A stretch of DNA of 64,000 bases, taken from NCBI RefSeq assembly GCF_032911445.1, contig NZ_JAWJEJ010000001.1, positions 3,386,950 to 3,450,949 on the forward strand, in the 5' to 3' direction. The position numbers and the translations under genes were made by a program. The notes under the pieces are model-generated. The model did not search any database, was not told the origin of the DNA, and was given only the letters and a program-made list of their open reading frames with translations. Position 1 is the stretch's first letter. Each line of letters starts with the position of its first letter. This DNA comes from Sphingomonas sp. HF-S4. Its GTDB lineage: Bacteria; Pseudomonadota; Alphaproteobacteria; Sphingomonadales; Sphingomonadaceae. This document shows positions 7,294 to 16,900 of this stretch, piece after piece.

Positions 7294-8523
7294 ATGCGAG
7301 CATTGGAGACCACCGCCCTTGCCGCAGGCGCCGGGGCGGCCCATGACCCCGGCATGGATCGCTGGTCGCAGCCCTTCACCGTCGACGGCAGCCGGCTGAC
7401 GATGCTGCCCGATGGCCCTGAGCGGATGGACGCGCTGCTCGGACTCATACGCGGGGCGAAGCGTTCGCTGCGTGTGCTGTATTATATCTATGTCGACGAC
7501 GCCGCGGGTGCCGCGGTGCGCGCGGCGCTGATCGACGCGGCACGGCGCGGCGTGAAGGTCTACCTGATCGTCGATGGCCTGGGCAGCGAGCATGCCGCCG
7601 CGCATCGCTTTTTCGACCCGCTGCGCGAGGCTGGCGTCGATGTGTGCCGCTTCGTACCGCGCTGGGGGCGCCGCTATCTGCTGCGCAACCACCAGAAGCT
7701 TGCGCTCGCTGATGAGGAGCGGGTGATCATCGGCGGGTTCAACATCGAGGACAGCTATTTCGGAACGCCCGAGCAGGATGCGTGGCGCGACCTGGGATTG
7801 CTCGTCGAGGGGCCGGCGGCGGCACGGCTGGTCGGCTATTTCGACGCGCTGTCGCGCTGGGCGAAACGGCCGCGTGCCTCGCTGCGCGCGCTGGCGCGGC
7901 TGCTGCGCGAATGGAGCGAGCCCGAGGGCAAGACGCGCTGGCTGCTCGGCGGGCCGATGCGCCAGCTCTCGCCCTGGGCCCGCGTCGTCAAGCGCGAGAT
8001 GCAGCTTGCCCAATCGATCGACCTGATCACGTCCTATTTCGCGCCCAACCCGGCGATGCTGCGGCGGCTAGACAAAGCGGGAAAGCGCGGGCGGGTGCGG
8101 CTGGTGCTGCCCTCGAAGGTCGACCACACCGCATCCTTATGGGCGGCGCATTTCACCTATGCGGGGCTGCTGCGGAAGCAAGTGCAGATCTACGAGTATC
8201 AGCCGACCAAGCTTCACATGAAGCTCTTCGTCATCGACGATGTCGTCCATATCGGATCGGCCAATTTCGACATCCGCAGCCTGTATCTCAACCTTGAGCT
8301 GATGTTGCGGATCGAGGATCGTGCGTTCGCGGCGCATGTCCGCAGCTTTGTCGAGCACGAGATCGCCGATTCGGAGTTGGTGACCCCGGCGATCTACAAG
8401 GCCCGCACGGGGCTGTGGACACGGGTCAAGCAGTTCGCCGCCTACTTCGTGATGGCGGTGCTCGACTATAACGTGACGCGACGGCTCAATTTCGGTCCGC
8501 AGCAGCCGCGCCACCGCGGTTGA
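7294..8523 (+). CDS. Phospholipase-D-family cardiolipin synthase-like protein
   Basis: This protein has two phospholipase-D catalytic motifs, NHQKLALADEERVIIGGFN near residue 135 and KLHMKLFVIDDVVHIGSANFD near 305 (H-x-K-x4-D). They would form one active site that transfers phosphatidyl groups, as in bacterial cardiolipin synthases. The length is 409 residues. No N-terminal transmembrane pair is present, so it resembles ClsB-type enzymes and would be peripheral to the inner membrane. ATG 7294 has AGGA about 10 bases upstream; ATG 7354 (MDRWSQPF) is also possible. Its 3' end overlaps the convergent TetR gene by 38 bases. Cardiolipin synthesis is the likely role, but related PLD proteins act on other phospholipids. 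Confidence 0.85.
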   Translation: MRALETTALAAGAGAAHDPGMDRWSQPFTVDGSRLTMLPDGPERMDALLGLIRGAKRSLRVLYYIYVDDAAGAAVRAALIDAARRGVKVYLIVDGLGSEHAAAHRFFDPLREAGVDVCRFVPRWGRRYLLRNHQKLALADEERVIIGGFNIEDSYFGTPEQDAWRDLGLLVEGPAAARLVGYFDALSRWAKRPRASLRALARLLREWSEPEGKTRWLLGGPMRQLSPWARVVKREMQLAQSIDLITSYFAPNPAMLRRLDKAGKRGRVRLVLPSKVDHTASLWAAHFTYAGLLRKQVQIYEYQPTKLHMKLFVIDDVVHIGSANFDIRSLYLNLELMLRIEDRAFAAHVRSFVEHEIADSELVTPAIYKARTGLWTRVKQFAAYFVMAVLDYNVTRRLNFGPQQPRHRG

Positions 8524-9151
8524 TCTCGAAGGCGCGCGCGAAGATGTCGGCGGCATAGCGCGCCTCGGCGTCGATCCGCTCGGGCGTCGCCGCTTCCTTG
8601 CCCCACAATACGCGCTGGTGAAGCCCCCCCAGGCACAGCCCGGCGAGCGCGCGCGCCGCGGCGAGCGGCTCATCCTTGCGCATATGCCCCGACGCCATCT
8701 CGGCGGCGAAGAAATCGGCGAGCAGCTGCTGGGTCGGCTGCGGCGCGCGGCGGAAAAAGATCTCGGCGATCTCGGGAAAGCGCCCCGATTCGGCGGCGAT
8801 CAGCCGGTGCAGCCGGAGGCCATCCGGTGACGTGATCTTGGTGAGGAAGCTGCGGCAGAAAGTGAGCAGCGTCGTGTAGGGATCGTCGGTCGGCTGGAGC
8901 ACGCTCGCCATCTGCCGGCGATAATCGGCGGTGGCGTGATCAAGCACCGCGGCGAACAGCTCTTCCTTCGACGGGAAGTAACTCCACAGCGTACCCTTCG
9001 ACCCACCCAGTTCGGCCGAGATCGCCGACATCGACGTCGCCGAATAGCCGTTGTCGAGGAAGGAGCGCTTGGCGACTTCGAGAATCGCCAGGCGGCGCTC
9101 TTCCTTGCGCGCCTCGCGCTTGCCCGGAGCCTTTTCCGTTAGAGTTTCCAT
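8486..9151 (-). CDS. TetR-family repressor of the adjacent efflux operon
   Basis: This is a 221-residue one-component regulator. The N-terminal helix-turn-helix spans about 20-65 (ILEVAKRSFLDNGYSATSMS, then GGSKGTLWSYFPSKEELF). The C-terminal domain resembles TetR_C_33-type AefR-like proteins and would bind a hydrophobic ligand. It is divergent from the efflux operon. Two palindromes of form CGTAC-N6-GTACG lie in the shared 89-base region, and one overlaps its own -10 box, so autorepression is expected. The mRNA may be leaderless: no Shine-Dalgarno is seen and the -10 TATAGT ends 8 bases before the ATG. The 3' end overlaps the PLD gene by 38 bases. Confidence 0.92.
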   Translation of the reverse strand: METLTEKAPGKREARKEERRLAILEVAKRSFLDNGYSATSMSAISAELGGSKGTLWSYFPSKEELFAAVLDHATADYRRQMASVLQPTDDPYTTLLTFCRSFLTKITSPDGLRLHRLIAAESGRFPEIAEIFFRRAPQPTQQLLADFFAAEMASGHMRKDEPLAAARALAGLCLGGLHQRVLWGKEAATPERIDAEARYAADIFARAFEINRGGAAAADRN

Positions 9152-9154
9152 AAC

Positions 9155-9170
9155 CGTACTATAGGGTACG
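9155..9170. promoter_or_regulatory. Operator 1 (TetR site over the tetR -10 box)
   Basis: CGTAC-TATAGG-GTACG is a perfect 5-base inverted repeat with a 6-base spacer. It begins 4 bases upstream of the regulator's ATG and covers its -10 element. Its half-sites are identical to those of operator 2. Confidence 0.7.
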
Positions 9171-9185
9171 ATTTTCTATTGACAA
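9160..9185 (-). promoter_or_regulatory. tetR promoter, -35 shared with the efflux promoter
   Basis: On the minus strand TTGTCA (9185-9180) is followed after 14 bases by TATAGT (9165-9160). The spacing is shorter than ideal, and shifted -10 choices within CCTATAGT are possible. The same bases read TTGACA (9179-9184) on the plus strand, the best -35 for the efflux operon, so the two promoters are back to back. Confidence 0.45.
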
Positions 9186-9212
9186 GCCGGCATGGCGGGA
9201 CCATCTGCGCTG

Positions 9213-9230
9213 CCGTACCCTCCAGTACGG
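9213..9230. promoter_or_regulatory. Operator 2 (TetR site before the efflux operon)
   Basis: CCGTAC-CCTCCA-GTACGG is a perfect 6-base inverted repeat with a 6-base spacer, centred 59 bases from operator 1 and 10 bases before the efflux start codon. It would sit over or just after the transcription start from the plus-strand TTGACA. Confidence 0.75.
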
Positions 9231-9240
9231 TATTTAAATC

Positions 9241-10710
9241 ATGACTCGCTCCTTCACTCGGTCGCTGCTCGTCGCAAGCATCGCCCTTCCCGCCTTTCTC
9301 GCCGCCTGCGCGCCCGTGCCGCAACTCGGTGCGCGCCCCGAAATCCGCGCCGGCGATAGCTATGCCGCCAGCCAGACGCTCGCTTCCGCGACCACGGCCG
9401 CGAACTGGCCCGCCGCCAATTGGTGGGCCGAGTATGGCGATGCCCAGCTCACCGCGCTGATCGAGGAAGGCCTGACCGATTCGCCCGACCTTGCCGCCGC
9501 CGCCGCACGGCTGCGCGCGGCGCAGGGCTATGCCCAGCAGGCCGGCGCCGCCCGCCTCCCCTCGGTCGGGATCGAAGCGAGCGCGACCGAGGCCAAGCAG
9601 AGCTATAACAACGGCATCCCCGCCGCGTTCGTGCCGCAAGGCTGGAACGACAGCGGCCGCGTCGCCGCGAGCCTGAGCTTCGACCTCGACCTCTGGGGCA
9701 AGAACCGCGCCGCGCTTGCCGCCGCAACCTCGGACGCCGAGGCCGCGCGGATCGAGCTCGAACAGTCGCGGCTCGTCCTCTCGACCAATATTGCGGGCGC
9801 CTATGCCGATCTCGCGCGTCTTGCAGCGGAGCGCCGGGTGCAGGAGAATGCGCTCAGCCTGCGTACCCAGACGCAGAAGCTCGTCGCCGACCGCGTCGAT
9901 GCCGGGCTCGATACCCGCGCCGAATCGAAGCAGGCCGATGCTGCGGTGCCACTTGCCCGCGCCAACCTCGCCGCGACCGACGAGGCGATCGGGCTGACCC
10001 GCAACCGCATCGCCGCCCTGCTCGGCAAGGGGCCGGACCGCGGGCTGAGGATAACCCTTCCCGCCAACCCGACCGAAGCGCGATCGCTTCCCGCCGGGGT
10101 GACCACCGACCTGATCGGCCGCCGCCCCGACATCGCCGCCGCCCGCGCCCGCGTCGAAGCCGCCGCGAGCCGGATCAAGGTGGCGCGCGCCGACTTCTAC
10201 CCCTCGATCAACCTCAGCGCGCTGATCGGCTTCCAGTCGCTCGGGCTTTCGAACCTGTTCGACAGCGGATCGACCTTCGGCCAGGCCGGCCCGGCGATCA
10301 GCCTGCCGATCTTCCGCGGCGGCGCGCTCGCCGGCCAGTATAAGGGCGCGCGCGCCGGCTATGACGAGGCGGTCGCCAATTATGACGGCACCGTCGCCAC
10401 GGCGTTCCGCGAAGTCGCCGATGCGGTGACCAGCCAGCGCGCGCTGGGAACCCGGCTTTCGGAAAGCCGCCAGGCGCTGGCCGATTCGGAAGCCGCCTAT
10501 GGAATCGCCAGGCAACGCTACCAAGGCGGCCTGTCGACCTTCCTGGATGTTCTGACCGCCGAGGAGAGGGTGCTGCAGAACCGCCAGATCGTCGTCGATC
10601 TCGAGGCGCGGGCGTTCACGCTCGACGTCCAATTGGTCCGCGCGCTCGGCGGAGGCTTTTCCAACACTCAGGCGGCCGGTGCCGCACGCAAGGACGCTCA
10701 TAATGGCTGA
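9241..10710 (+). CDS. Outer-membrane efflux channel (NodT/OprM family)
   Basis: This 489-residue lipoprotein of the TolC superfamily would form the outer-membrane exit duct of a tripartite pump. The signal peptide ends at lipobox LAAC (Cys23). Two repeated helical hairpin halves follow, each with the RxxLxxAxxRYxxG-like motif (AYGIARQRYQGGLSTFLDVL near 420), plus the family motif GRRPDIAAARARVEAAASRI near 295. It is the first gene of the operon and reads straight into the adaptor, whose start lies 8 bases inside its stop. Expression is probably controlled by the divergent TetR protein. Substrate is unknown; EmrAB-type pumps export hydrophobic, often weakly acidic or uncoupler-like toxins. Confidence 0.93.
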   Translation: MTRSFTRSLLVASIALPAFLAACAPVPQLGARPEIRAGDSYAASQTLASATTAANWPAANWWAEYGDAQLTALIEEGLTDSPDLAAAAARLRAAQGYAQQAGAARLPSVGIEASATEAKQSYNNGIPAAFVPQGWNDSGRVAASLSFDLDLWGKNRAALAAATSDAEAARIELEQSRLVLSTNIAGAYADLARLAAERRVQENALSLRTQTQKLVADRVDAGLDTRAESKQADAAVPLARANLAATDEAIGLTRNRIAALLGKGPDRGLRITLPANPTEARSLPAGVTTDLIGRRPDIAAARARVEAAASRIKVARADFYPSINLSALIGFQSLGLSNLFDSGSTFGQAGPAISLPIFRGGALAGQYKGARAGYDEAVANYDGTVATAFREVADAVTSQRALGTRLSESRQALADSEAAYGIARQRYQGGLSTFLDVLTAEERVLQNRQIVVDLEARAFTLDVQLVRALGGGFSNTQAAGAARKDAHNG

Positions 10711-11851
10711 TGCCGATCCCGTAGGCCGCGACTTCCACACTGAGGAAGCCACCGCCAAGAAGCCCACGCTGCGCAAAAAGCTGCTCACCGGGATCGCCGG
10801 CGCAGTGCTGCTGGCCGGTGCCGGCTATGGCGGCTGGTACGCGCTGGTCGGCAGCCACTATGTTGGCACCGACAATGCCTATGTCGGCGCGGACACCGCG
10901 AGCGTCACCCCGATGATTGCCGCGCAGGTGCTGCGCGTCGCGGTCTCGGACACGCAAGCGGTCAAGAAGGGCGATGTACTCGTCCAATTGGACGACAGCG
11001 ACGCGCGGATCGCGCTCGCCCAGGCCGAGGCCGACCTTGCCAAGGCGCGCCGCCAGTACGGCCAGACTTCGGCGACCAGCGCGGCGCTCGCCGCGCAGGT
11101 CGATGCCCGCAACGCAGATATCGCGCGTGCCCGTGCCCAGCTCGTCTCCGCCCAGGCGGATTACGAAAAGGCACGCGTCGATCTCGCCCGGCGCCAGCGC
11201 CTCGCCCCCAATGGCGCGGTGTCGGGCGAGGAACTTTCCTCGGCAGGTACCGCCTTCGCGTCGGCCAGGGCCGCGCTCGAACTCGCGCGCGCGGGGGTGG
11301 CGCAGGCGAGCTCGACCAAGGGTGCGGCAAGCGGCGAGCTGGCGGCGAACAACGCGCTGATCAGCGGCACCACCGCCGCCAACGCCCCTGAAGTGCTCGC
11401 GGCGCAGGCCAAGGTCGCGCAGGCGAAGCTCGAGCTCGACCGCACGCTGATCCGGGCGCCGATCGACGGCGTGATCACCCGGCGCAACGTCCAGGTCGGC
11501 CAGCGCGTCGCGCCGGGGACCGCGCTGATGCTGATCGTCCCGGTCGATGCGCTCTATGTCGATGCCAATTTCAAGGAAGGCCAGCTCGATCGCGTCCAGA
11601 TCGGCCAGCCGGTGACGCTGACGTCGGACCTGTATGGCGGCGGCGTCGAATATCACGGCAAGGTCGTCGGGCTTTCGGGCGGCACGGGCGGCGCGTTCGC
11701 ACTGATCCCGGCGCAGAACGCCACCGGTAACTGGATCAAGGTGGTCCAGCGCCTCCCCGTCCGCGTCGCGCTCGATCCGCGTGAGTTGAAAGCGCACCCC
11801 TTGCGGGTCGGTCTCTCCATGGACGCCGAGATCGACGTCTCCGCCAAGTAA
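10703..11851 (+). CDS. EmrA-type periplasmic adaptor (HlyD family)
   Basis: This 382-residue membrane-fusion protein links the inner-membrane transporter to the outer channel. A single TM anchor spans about 31-53, followed by a biotinyl-lipoyl half (YVGTDNAYVGAD), a long alpha-helical hairpin of alternating charged residues (about 95-215), the second lipoyl half (IRAPIDGVITRRNVQVGQRV) and a beta-barrel. The ATG at 10703 overlaps the upstream stop by 8 bases. The MFS transporter gene starts 12 bases after its stop. Length and single TM match EmrA/EmrK. Confidence 0.94.
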   Translation: MADADPVGRDFHTEEATAKKPTLRKKLLTGIAGAVLLAGAGYGGWYALVGSHYVGTDNAYVGADTASVTPMIAAQVLRVAVSDTQAVKKGDVLVQLDDSDARIALAQAEADLAKARRQYGQTSATSAALAAQVDARNADIARARAQLVSAQADYEKARVDLARRQRLAPNGAVSGEELSSAGTAFASARAALELARAGVAQASSTKGAASGELAANNALISGTTAANAPEVLAAQAKVAQAKLELDRTLIRAPIDGVITRRNVQVGQRVAPGTALMLIVPVDALYVDANFKEGQLDRVQIGQPVTLTSDLYGGGVEYHGKVVGLSGGTGGAFALIPAQNATGNWIKVVQRLPVRVALDPRELKAHPLRVGLSMDAEIDVSAK

Positions 11852-11863
11852 GGACCGTTCGTC

Positions 11864-13390
11864 ATGAACGCCAAAGAAGAGGCGGCGCCCCTCACCGGGT
11901 TCCGGCTGATCCTGGCGGGCGCAGTGCTCGCGCTCACCAACTTCATGGTGGTGCTCGACACCACGATCGCCAACGTCTCGGTGCCGCACATCGCCGGCAG
12001 CCTGGGCATCTCGGGCAGCCAGGGGACGTGGATCATCACCTCCTATGCCGTCGCCGAGGCGGTGTGCGTCCCGCTGACCGGCTGGCTCGCCGGGCGGTTC
12101 GGAACGGTGCGCACCTTCACCTTCGGGATGATCGGGTTCGGCATCTTCTCGGTGTTGTGCGGTCTATCGACCTCGCTCGGCATGCTCGTCGCATGCCGGA
12201 TCGGCCAGGGCCTGTGCGGCGGACCACTGATGCCGCTCAGCCAGACCCTGCTGATGCGCATCTTCAAGCCCGAGCAGCGTGCCCAGGCGATGGGCGTATG
12301 GGCAATGACCACGGTCACGGCGCCGATCCTCGGCCCGATCCTGGGCGGCACGATCAGCGATTCGTGGTCGTGGCACTGGATCTTCTTCATCAACATTCCC
12401 GTCGCCGCCTTGTGCGCGTTCGGCGCATTCCGCCTGCTTGGCTCTTCGGAGACCAGGACCGAGAAGATGCGGATCGACGGGATCGGCCTCGCGCTGATGC
12501 TGCTGTGGATCGGCGCGCTCCAGATCATGCTCGATCTGGGCCGCGAGCATGACTGGTTCGCCGACCCGACGATCATCGCGCTGGCGGTGATCGCCGCGGT
12601 GGGGCTGCTCGTCTTCCTCGCCTGGGAGCTGACCGAGGACCAGCCGATCGTCGATCTGCGGGTGTTCCGGCATCGCGGGTTCAGCGTGGCGGTGGCGAGC
12701 CTCTCGTTTGCGTTTGCGACCTTCTTCGCCTCGGCAGTGATCATCCCGCAATGGCTGCAGACCAGCATGGGCTACACCGCGACCTATGCCGGCTATGCGA
12801 CGGCGTTCACCGGGGTGGCGGCGGTGATCATGTCGCCGATCGTCGCCAAGCTATCGACCAAATTCGATCCCCGCGCGCTGGTGTGCTTCGGCATCCTGTG
12901 GCTCGGCATGACCTCGCTGCTGCGCGTGCACTGGAACAGCGGCGCCGATTTCTGGACGCTCGCTTTCCCGCAATTGCTCCAGGGCTTCGGCATGCCTTTC
13001 TTCTTCATCCCGCTGACCACGCTGGCGCTCGGTGCGGTCGAGCCCGATGAGACTGCCGCCGCGGCAGGGGTGATGAGCTTCCTGCGCACGATGGCCGGGG
13101 CGATCGGCACGTCGATCTCGGCGACCCTGTGGGACAATAGCAGCCGGGTGGCGCGCAGCGAGATCGTGTCGAGCATGAACACCCAGGCGACCAGCGACGC
13201 GCTGAGCGCGCAGGGCTTCTCGCTCGATCAGATCCGCGGGGTGATCGCACAACTGGTCGACAAGGAAGCGATGGCGGTGGCGACCACGCATATCTTCCTG
13301 ATCTCGGCGGTGGTGTTCTTCTTCGCCGCGATGATCATCTGGCTGACCCCGCGGCCGACACGCGCAGTGGCGATGGGGGCGGCGCACTGA
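11864..13390 (+). CDS. EmrB-type MFS drug:proton antiporter (DHA2 family)
   Basis: This 508-residue inner-membrane pump has about 14 transmembrane segments, the DHA2 signature. Motif C-like GPILGGTISDSWSWHWIFFIN lies near 160 and motif D1-like FMVVLDTTIANVSVPHIAG near 28, where the Asp within the first helix is the conserved proton-coupling residue. It imports protons to drive export through the adaptor and lipoprotein channel encoded upstream. It is the last gene of the operon; a 12-base-pair hairpin repeat sits 6 bases after its stop. Confidence 0.95.
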   Translation: MNAKEEAAPLTGFRLILAGAVLALTNFMVVLDTTIANVSVPHIAGSLGISGSQGTWIITSYAVAEAVCVPLTGWLAGRFGTVRTFTFGMIGFGIFSVLCGLSTSLGMLVACRIGQGLCGGPLMPLSQTLLMRIFKPEQRAQAMGVWAMTTVTAPILGPILGGTISDSWSWHWIFFINIPVAALCAFGAFRLLGSSETRTEKMRIDGIGLALMLLWIGALQIMLDLGREHDWFADPTIIALAVIAAVGLLVFLAWELTEDQPIVDLRVFRHRGFSVAVASLSFAFATFFASAVIIPQWLQTSMGYTATYAGYATAFTGVAAVIMSPIVAKLSTKFDPRALVCFGILWLGMTSLLRVHWNSGADFWTLAFPQLLQGFGMPFFFIPLTTLALGAVEPDETAAAAGVMSFLRTMAGAIGTSISATLWDNSSRVARSEIVSSMNTQATSDALSAQGFSLDQIRGVIAQLVDKEAMAVATTHIFLISAVVFFFAAMIIWLTPRPTRAVAMGAAH

Positions 13391-13395
13391 CACTC

Positions 13396-13423
13396 CGTCA
13401 TCCCGGCTTTCGCCGGGATGACG
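13396..13423. repeat. Palindromic intergenic repeat
   Basis: A perfect 12-base-pair mirrored stem (13396-13407 with 13412-13423) surrounds loop TTTC and is built on the core TCCCGGC/GCCGGGA. This motif is a frequent extragenic repeat in sphingomonads and related genera. It lies between two convergent genes and can fold on either transcript, so it may also protect 3' ends. Confidence 0.65.
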
Positions 13424-13426
13424 ATC

Positions 13427-13798
13427 TCACAAGCAGCGCGGGTCGCGCACCGGGGCGTCGGCGCCGCGGGTCAGCCAGCGGCCGTCGGGCGCCTGGTATT
13501 TCTCGCCTGGCTGGGTGCGCAGGACCAGGTTGCAGCCGGTGACGAACGCCATCTGCTCGACGGTCGAGCCGCTCGCAGCCTGCGCGGTATATTGCTTCTT
13601 GCGCTGGATGTTGATGTTGTTGACCAGCGCCTGGAGCGCGGGCGTGCCGGCACCGACCACGCCGAGATAGCCATCGGGCTGCTCGCCGACCTGGCCGGCA
13701 GCGCGCGCCGCCGAATAGGCTGGGTCGCGCTGGGCGAGCGCGGGCGTGGTGACGAGGGCGGCCAGCGCCGCGGCAACGAAAAGGGTCTTGGAGCGCAT
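13427..13798 (-). CDS. ydbL: YdbL-family periplasmic protein (DUF1318)
   Basis: This 123-residue secreted protein has a signal peptide 1-24 (LVTTPALA cut). The DUF1318 core includes GYLGVVGAGTPALQALVNNIN and IQRKKQYTAQAA, with Cys residues in GCNLVL and at the penultimate position possibly forming a disulfide. In E. coli YdbL assists the YdbH-YnbE envelope bridge. The start ATG 13798-13796 overlaps the YnbE stop by one base (TGATG), so the gene is translated after it in the same operon. The antisense strand stays open here but carries no recognisable product. Confidence 0.88.
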   Translation of the reverse strand: MRSKTLFVAAALAALVTTPALAQRDPAYSAARAAGQVGEQPDGYLGVVGAGTPALQALVNNINIQRKKQYTAQAASGSTVEQMAFVTGCNLVLRTQPGEKYQAPDGRWLTRGADAPVRDPRCL

Positions 13799-13986
13799 CA
13801 GAATATTCCCGGGTTTTCCTGGATCAGTGTCTTCGCCTTGTTGTCGAGACGATACACCACTTCCTGCGTGATCGATATGTTGAGGTTGATGACGATCGGC
13901 TTGTCGGGCGCGGTGACGTTGACGCAGCCGCCGGCCAGCATCGCCGGCAGCATGGGCCAAAGCCCCAAGTTTCGATTCAACCTCAT
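13798..13986 (-). CDS. ynbE: YnbE-family lipoprotein
   Basis: This is a 62-residue outer-membrane lipoprotein. The signal peptide ends in lipobox LAGGC (Cys21), followed by the conserved core APDKPIVINLNISITQEVVY. In E. coli YnbE stacks as beta-strands onto the C-terminal end of YdbH to complete a bridge across the periplasm. ATG 13986 is chosen over ATG 14001 because AAAGGAG lies at ideal distance before it; the 14001 start would overlap the ydbH stop as ATGA. It is wedged between ydbH and ydbL with overlaps on both sides or nearly so, and all three must be co-translated. Confidence 0.88.
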   Translation of the reverse strand: MRLNRNLGLWPMLPAMLAGGCVNVTAPDKPIVINLNISITQEVVYRLDNKAKTLIQENPGIF

Positions 13987-13997
13987 TGCGGCTCCTT

Positions 13998-16900
13998 TCA
14001 TCGCAGCTTCTGGCTTTCGGGGGGCTGAACCGGTGCGGCAGCCCCCTGGGCTTCCTGTTCCTGCAGCAAGGCCGGCAGGTTGCGCTCGATCAGCCGGTTG
14101 GGATCGTACCAGGACTGGACCGAATCGAGCAGTTGCTTGAACGGCGCCGCGATCCGGACGTTGAACACGAAGGGCAATTTCGCCAGCCGGCGCAGCAGGA
14201 AATTGGACTTGGTGCCCTTGCCCTGGCTCACGCCGGCGAAGCGGATCTCGGTGACCATGTCGCCCGCCAGCGGCCCGTTCATGTCGATCGTCAGGCTCTT
14301 ATACTCGAGCGCCTTCAAGGCCTGGAATGCCATGTTGCCCCACACGCCGAGATCGCGCTGCGAAAGCTCGCCGACATAGGCCAGCGAGCCGCCGGCGCGG
14401 GCGCGCAGCACGCCGCCTTCGATCCGCCCGCCCTGCGCGTCGAAGATCATCGGCAGCGTGCCGTCGAAGGTGCCGGTGGCATCGAGATTGTCGAACTCCA
14501 TTTCCTTGAGGAACAGCGCGGCGTCCACGCCGGTGACCTGGAAGGTCATGCGTCGCGCCTGTCGCTCGCTGAAATCGAGCACCGTCGGCTCGAGCACCAG
14601 CTCGCCCCCGGCAAAGGGCCAGCGGCCGCCCTCGACCGCGACGCGGGTGGGTTCGAGAAGTTGGAAGCGGACCGTGCCGTCGCGCACCGGCACGCCGGGA
14701 TTAATCTCGGCAACGACGGCGACCTGACCCGGCGCGGTGCGCATGCCGAGCAGGTCGGTGAAGTCGAGCCTGGTGGCGAGCCCGCGCACCGGGCCGAACG
14801 CCGCGGCGAGATCGACCGATTTGGTGCCGAAGTGGCCAGTGCTAGTGACGCCCCCGGGGGACCAGTCGATCCGACCCTTGCCGTCGACGCTGCCCGACAC
14901 GTCGGCGATGACGCCGAAGGTAAGCGGCGTGAGCACGCTCGGCTGGAAGCCGTTCTCAGCAAAGGCGATACCGGGAACATCGATCGCCGCAGTGCCGCGG
15001 CCGGTCGACAAATCGTGGCGGATGTCGATGCGCGCCACGGCCACGCCCGCGGTGGGGGCCTTGAGGCCGGCGGTAGCGCTGATCGCGTTGCCGGAAAGCG
15101 CGAGGCGGGCGTCATCGCTGGCGAGCGGATAGAAACGCGGTTCGGGAGCGGCATCGGAAACGGTCAGCGCGCCGGCGAGCGCAAGGCCTTCGGCGGTGGT
15201 CTTCCAGCTGCCTGCTGCGCCTGAGATCACCAGCGGCACCGCGCCGATCTGGCCACCGAGCCCCGCGAAGTCGCCGGCGATCTCGCTGCCGAAGCGCCCG
15301 CCGAGCGAGGCGATGTCGAGCCGAGTGACGGTCTCGGCACCGAGCCGTACCTGCACGCCGCCCAGGCTGAACCGTGAGGCGCCGAGCAGGAGGCGGGCAT
15401 CGTCGGCCCGCACCGTCAGCGGGCTCGATCCGACGCGCCCGGCGAGTTGGGGGCGGGTCAAGCGAATGCCGCCAGCCACGCCGCGCGAGGATATGCCGAC
15501 CATCGCCCTACCGATCGGGCAGGCGTTGAGGCTGCCCGGCGCGAGCACTGCCCCGGCGACGGCGACGCGATCGAACCGGACGGTCGCGCAGCCGGGGTTT
15601 ACCGTCACGCTGTCGCCCCGCCAGCGCGCATCGAGCGGCAGCGCGAGCCGCTTGACACGCCCGGCACCGAGCGGGCCCGACAGCGTCGCGGCGGTGCGCA
15701 GCTCGCCGCGGCCCTGGCCGAAGCTGAAGGCGATGTTCGCCAGCGCCAGGCTTGCGCCGTTCGCGGCATAAGGCTGGACGAAGCCGGTGCCGCGCAGCCG
15801 CGCCTCGCCCTGCCTCTGCGACAGCCGCAGCACTGCCTCGGGCACGCCACCGCCGCGCAGCGCCAGGGTCCCGTCGATCCGCGGCGCCGCCGAGGCGCCG
15901 TCGCCGCTCACGCCGCCGCCGCGATCGAAGCTGAGCCGCGCACCGCTCGCGGCATCGACCTGCAGGCGAGGCAGCGCATAGCGGAAGCCACTAGACGACG
16001 CCGCAACCGTCACGTCGGCATTCGCGTCGAAACCGGCGGCCGCCGCTGCGACCGACTGCGCCAGCCGTGCTGCGATCGGCGCGAGCGGCGTGCCCCGCGC
16101 GGCCTGCGCCTGGTTGCGGATCGCGACGCGCTGCGCCTCGGGAAGGGCCGCTCCGCGCACGGTCACCTTGCCGCGATATTCGACGCTGCCCCCCTGCTGG
16201 CGATAGCCGCCGGCGAGGTCGAGGCCTGCGCCGGACGCCTCGACCGCCGCAAACCGACCCGAGCGCAGGGTGATCGCGCCGCGCGTCGCCGCAGTAGTGC
16301 CGTCGAAAGTGATGCGGCCCTGCACATCCGAAACGCGGCGCATAGCCATTTCGAGCCGGGGCAGCGCGAGGTCCGCCGCGCCCTTCCAGCTATCCAGCGC
16401 GGCGCCGAGATCGGCCTGCACCCCGATCCGCGGCGTTTCGGCGCGCACTCCGGCGCAGTCGAGCCGCGACGCCGCAAGCGGCCCGGCGATGCTCGGGCGC
16501 GCGTCGCGGATGCGCAGGTCGAACGCGCCCGAGATCCCCGCCGCCGAGCAGCCGGAAACGTCGAGCCGCGGCGCGGTTACCCGCGCGGTGCCCGCAAAGC
16601 CATCGTCGAGCAGGCCCTTGCCCGCGAAGGCGAGCTCGGCGCGTCCTGCCGGGCTGTCGAGCGCCAGCCGCGCATCGGCGACATCGATCTCGATATGCGG
16701 CAGCGCGAAGGGCTTGCCCGAGGGCGGCGGCATCAGTTTGTCGATATCGCCGAGCGCCAACCGTCCGCCGACCACGCGCCCGTTGAGCCGCACTTGCCCC
16801 GCCCGCAACGCGAGCACCCTTGCGCCCCAAGGCGACAGGGTGGTGCCGAGCTCGACCCAATCAGCGGTCAGATCGGGCGCACGCGGATCGCCGATCACCA

